Below are positions 63,946 through 64,000 of a stretch of 64,000 nt of DNA, piece by piece. The position numbers were made by a program, and so were the translations under genes. The DNA is taken from NCBI GenBank assembly GCA_017744915.1, contig JAGIAH010000004.1:310001-374000 (forward strand). Reading direction: 5' to 3'. This DNA is from Agrobacterium tumefaciens (GTDB lineage Bacteria; Pseudomonadota; Alphaproteobacteria; Rhizobiales; Rhizobiaceae). Within the stretch, counting starts at the first letter, position 1. The number at the start of each line of letters is the position of its first letter. The notes below the pieces were generated by a model. That model worked only from the letters and a program-made list of their open reading frames with translations. It made no database searches and had not been told where the DNA came from.

Positions 63946-64000
63946 ATGACCATCAAAACCAGCTCGATCCGCACCCGAAAACCCGGTGTCACGGACAAGG
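63946..64000 (+). CDS. Partial gene at the right edge
   Basis: The frame opens at an ATG at 63946 and reads MTIKTSSIRTRKPGVTDK before the window ends. A GGGAG lies about 12 bases upstream. Too little is visible to assign a product. Confidence 0.4.
   Translation, partial: MTIKTSSIRTRKPGVTDK

Overview
The window looks like part of a Rhizobiaceae chromosome, most likely the Agrobacterium/Rhizobium group. Bases 1-15,800 carry a conserved housekeeping block that is GC-rich and rhizobial in gene content: class II DAHP synthase, gor, a DUF2059 protein, rpiA, gph, an L,D-transpeptidase, fumC, pyrG, secG, tpiA and parE. Several of these genes are bounded by clear hairpin terminators. No tRNA, rRNA, CRISPR array, integrase or complete insertion sequence was recognised.

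The block ends abruptly after parE. From about 15.8 kb to the end of the window the content is accessory. (1) 15.8-32.4 kb is a defence island. It has two unknown small genes, a decayed gene, a TIR-domain protein, and a long minus-strand operon that reads, in transcription order: gamma-class N6-adenine methyltransferase, large unknown protein, DrmA/YprA-like DEAH helicase, DUF1998 (DrmB-like) protein, a frame-broken small gene, two unknown proteins, and a PD-(D/E)xK nuclease-like protein. It shares the DrmA-DrmB pair and a methylase with DISARM but has no phospholipase-D nuclease (DrmC). It is therefore a non-canonical DISARM-related system. (2) 32.7-36.3 kb holds a broken flagellin gene with an in-frame TAG, a serine recombinase converging on it, and a 15-bp perfect inverted repeat between the recombinase and a LuxR-type regulator, followed by two membrane proteins. 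This could be a small DNA-inversion switch. (3) 36.9-54.4 kb is a two-partner secretion and contact-dependent inhibition operon: one TpsB transporter, an IalB-family protein, a ChaN-like protein, a 675-residue TpsA, a Sel1-repeat protein, three small lipoproteins, a 2,940-residue CdiA-like TpsA with a C-terminal toxin module, a candidate immunity protein and a CPCC-motif protein. Two of the lipoproteins share a module with the pretoxin region of the giant exoprotein. (4) 54.4-64 kb is a mosaic: an IS3-family fragment, a cytosolic FtsH-like AAA/M41 protease in a two-gene operon behind a promoter overlapped by a candidate alphaproteobacterial LexA box, a divergent Phd/PIN pair, a C5-cytosine methyltransferase with an altered Pro-Cys motif, and several unknown genes.

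The accessory genes seem to serve three jobs: DNA-based defence (methylase, helicase, nuclease, TIR and C5 methylase), competition between cells (TPS/CDI locus), and stress-linked functions (SOS-type promoter, protease, toxin-antitoxin pair). Family calls rest on motifs visible in the translations. No database search was possible, so novelty claims need checking.
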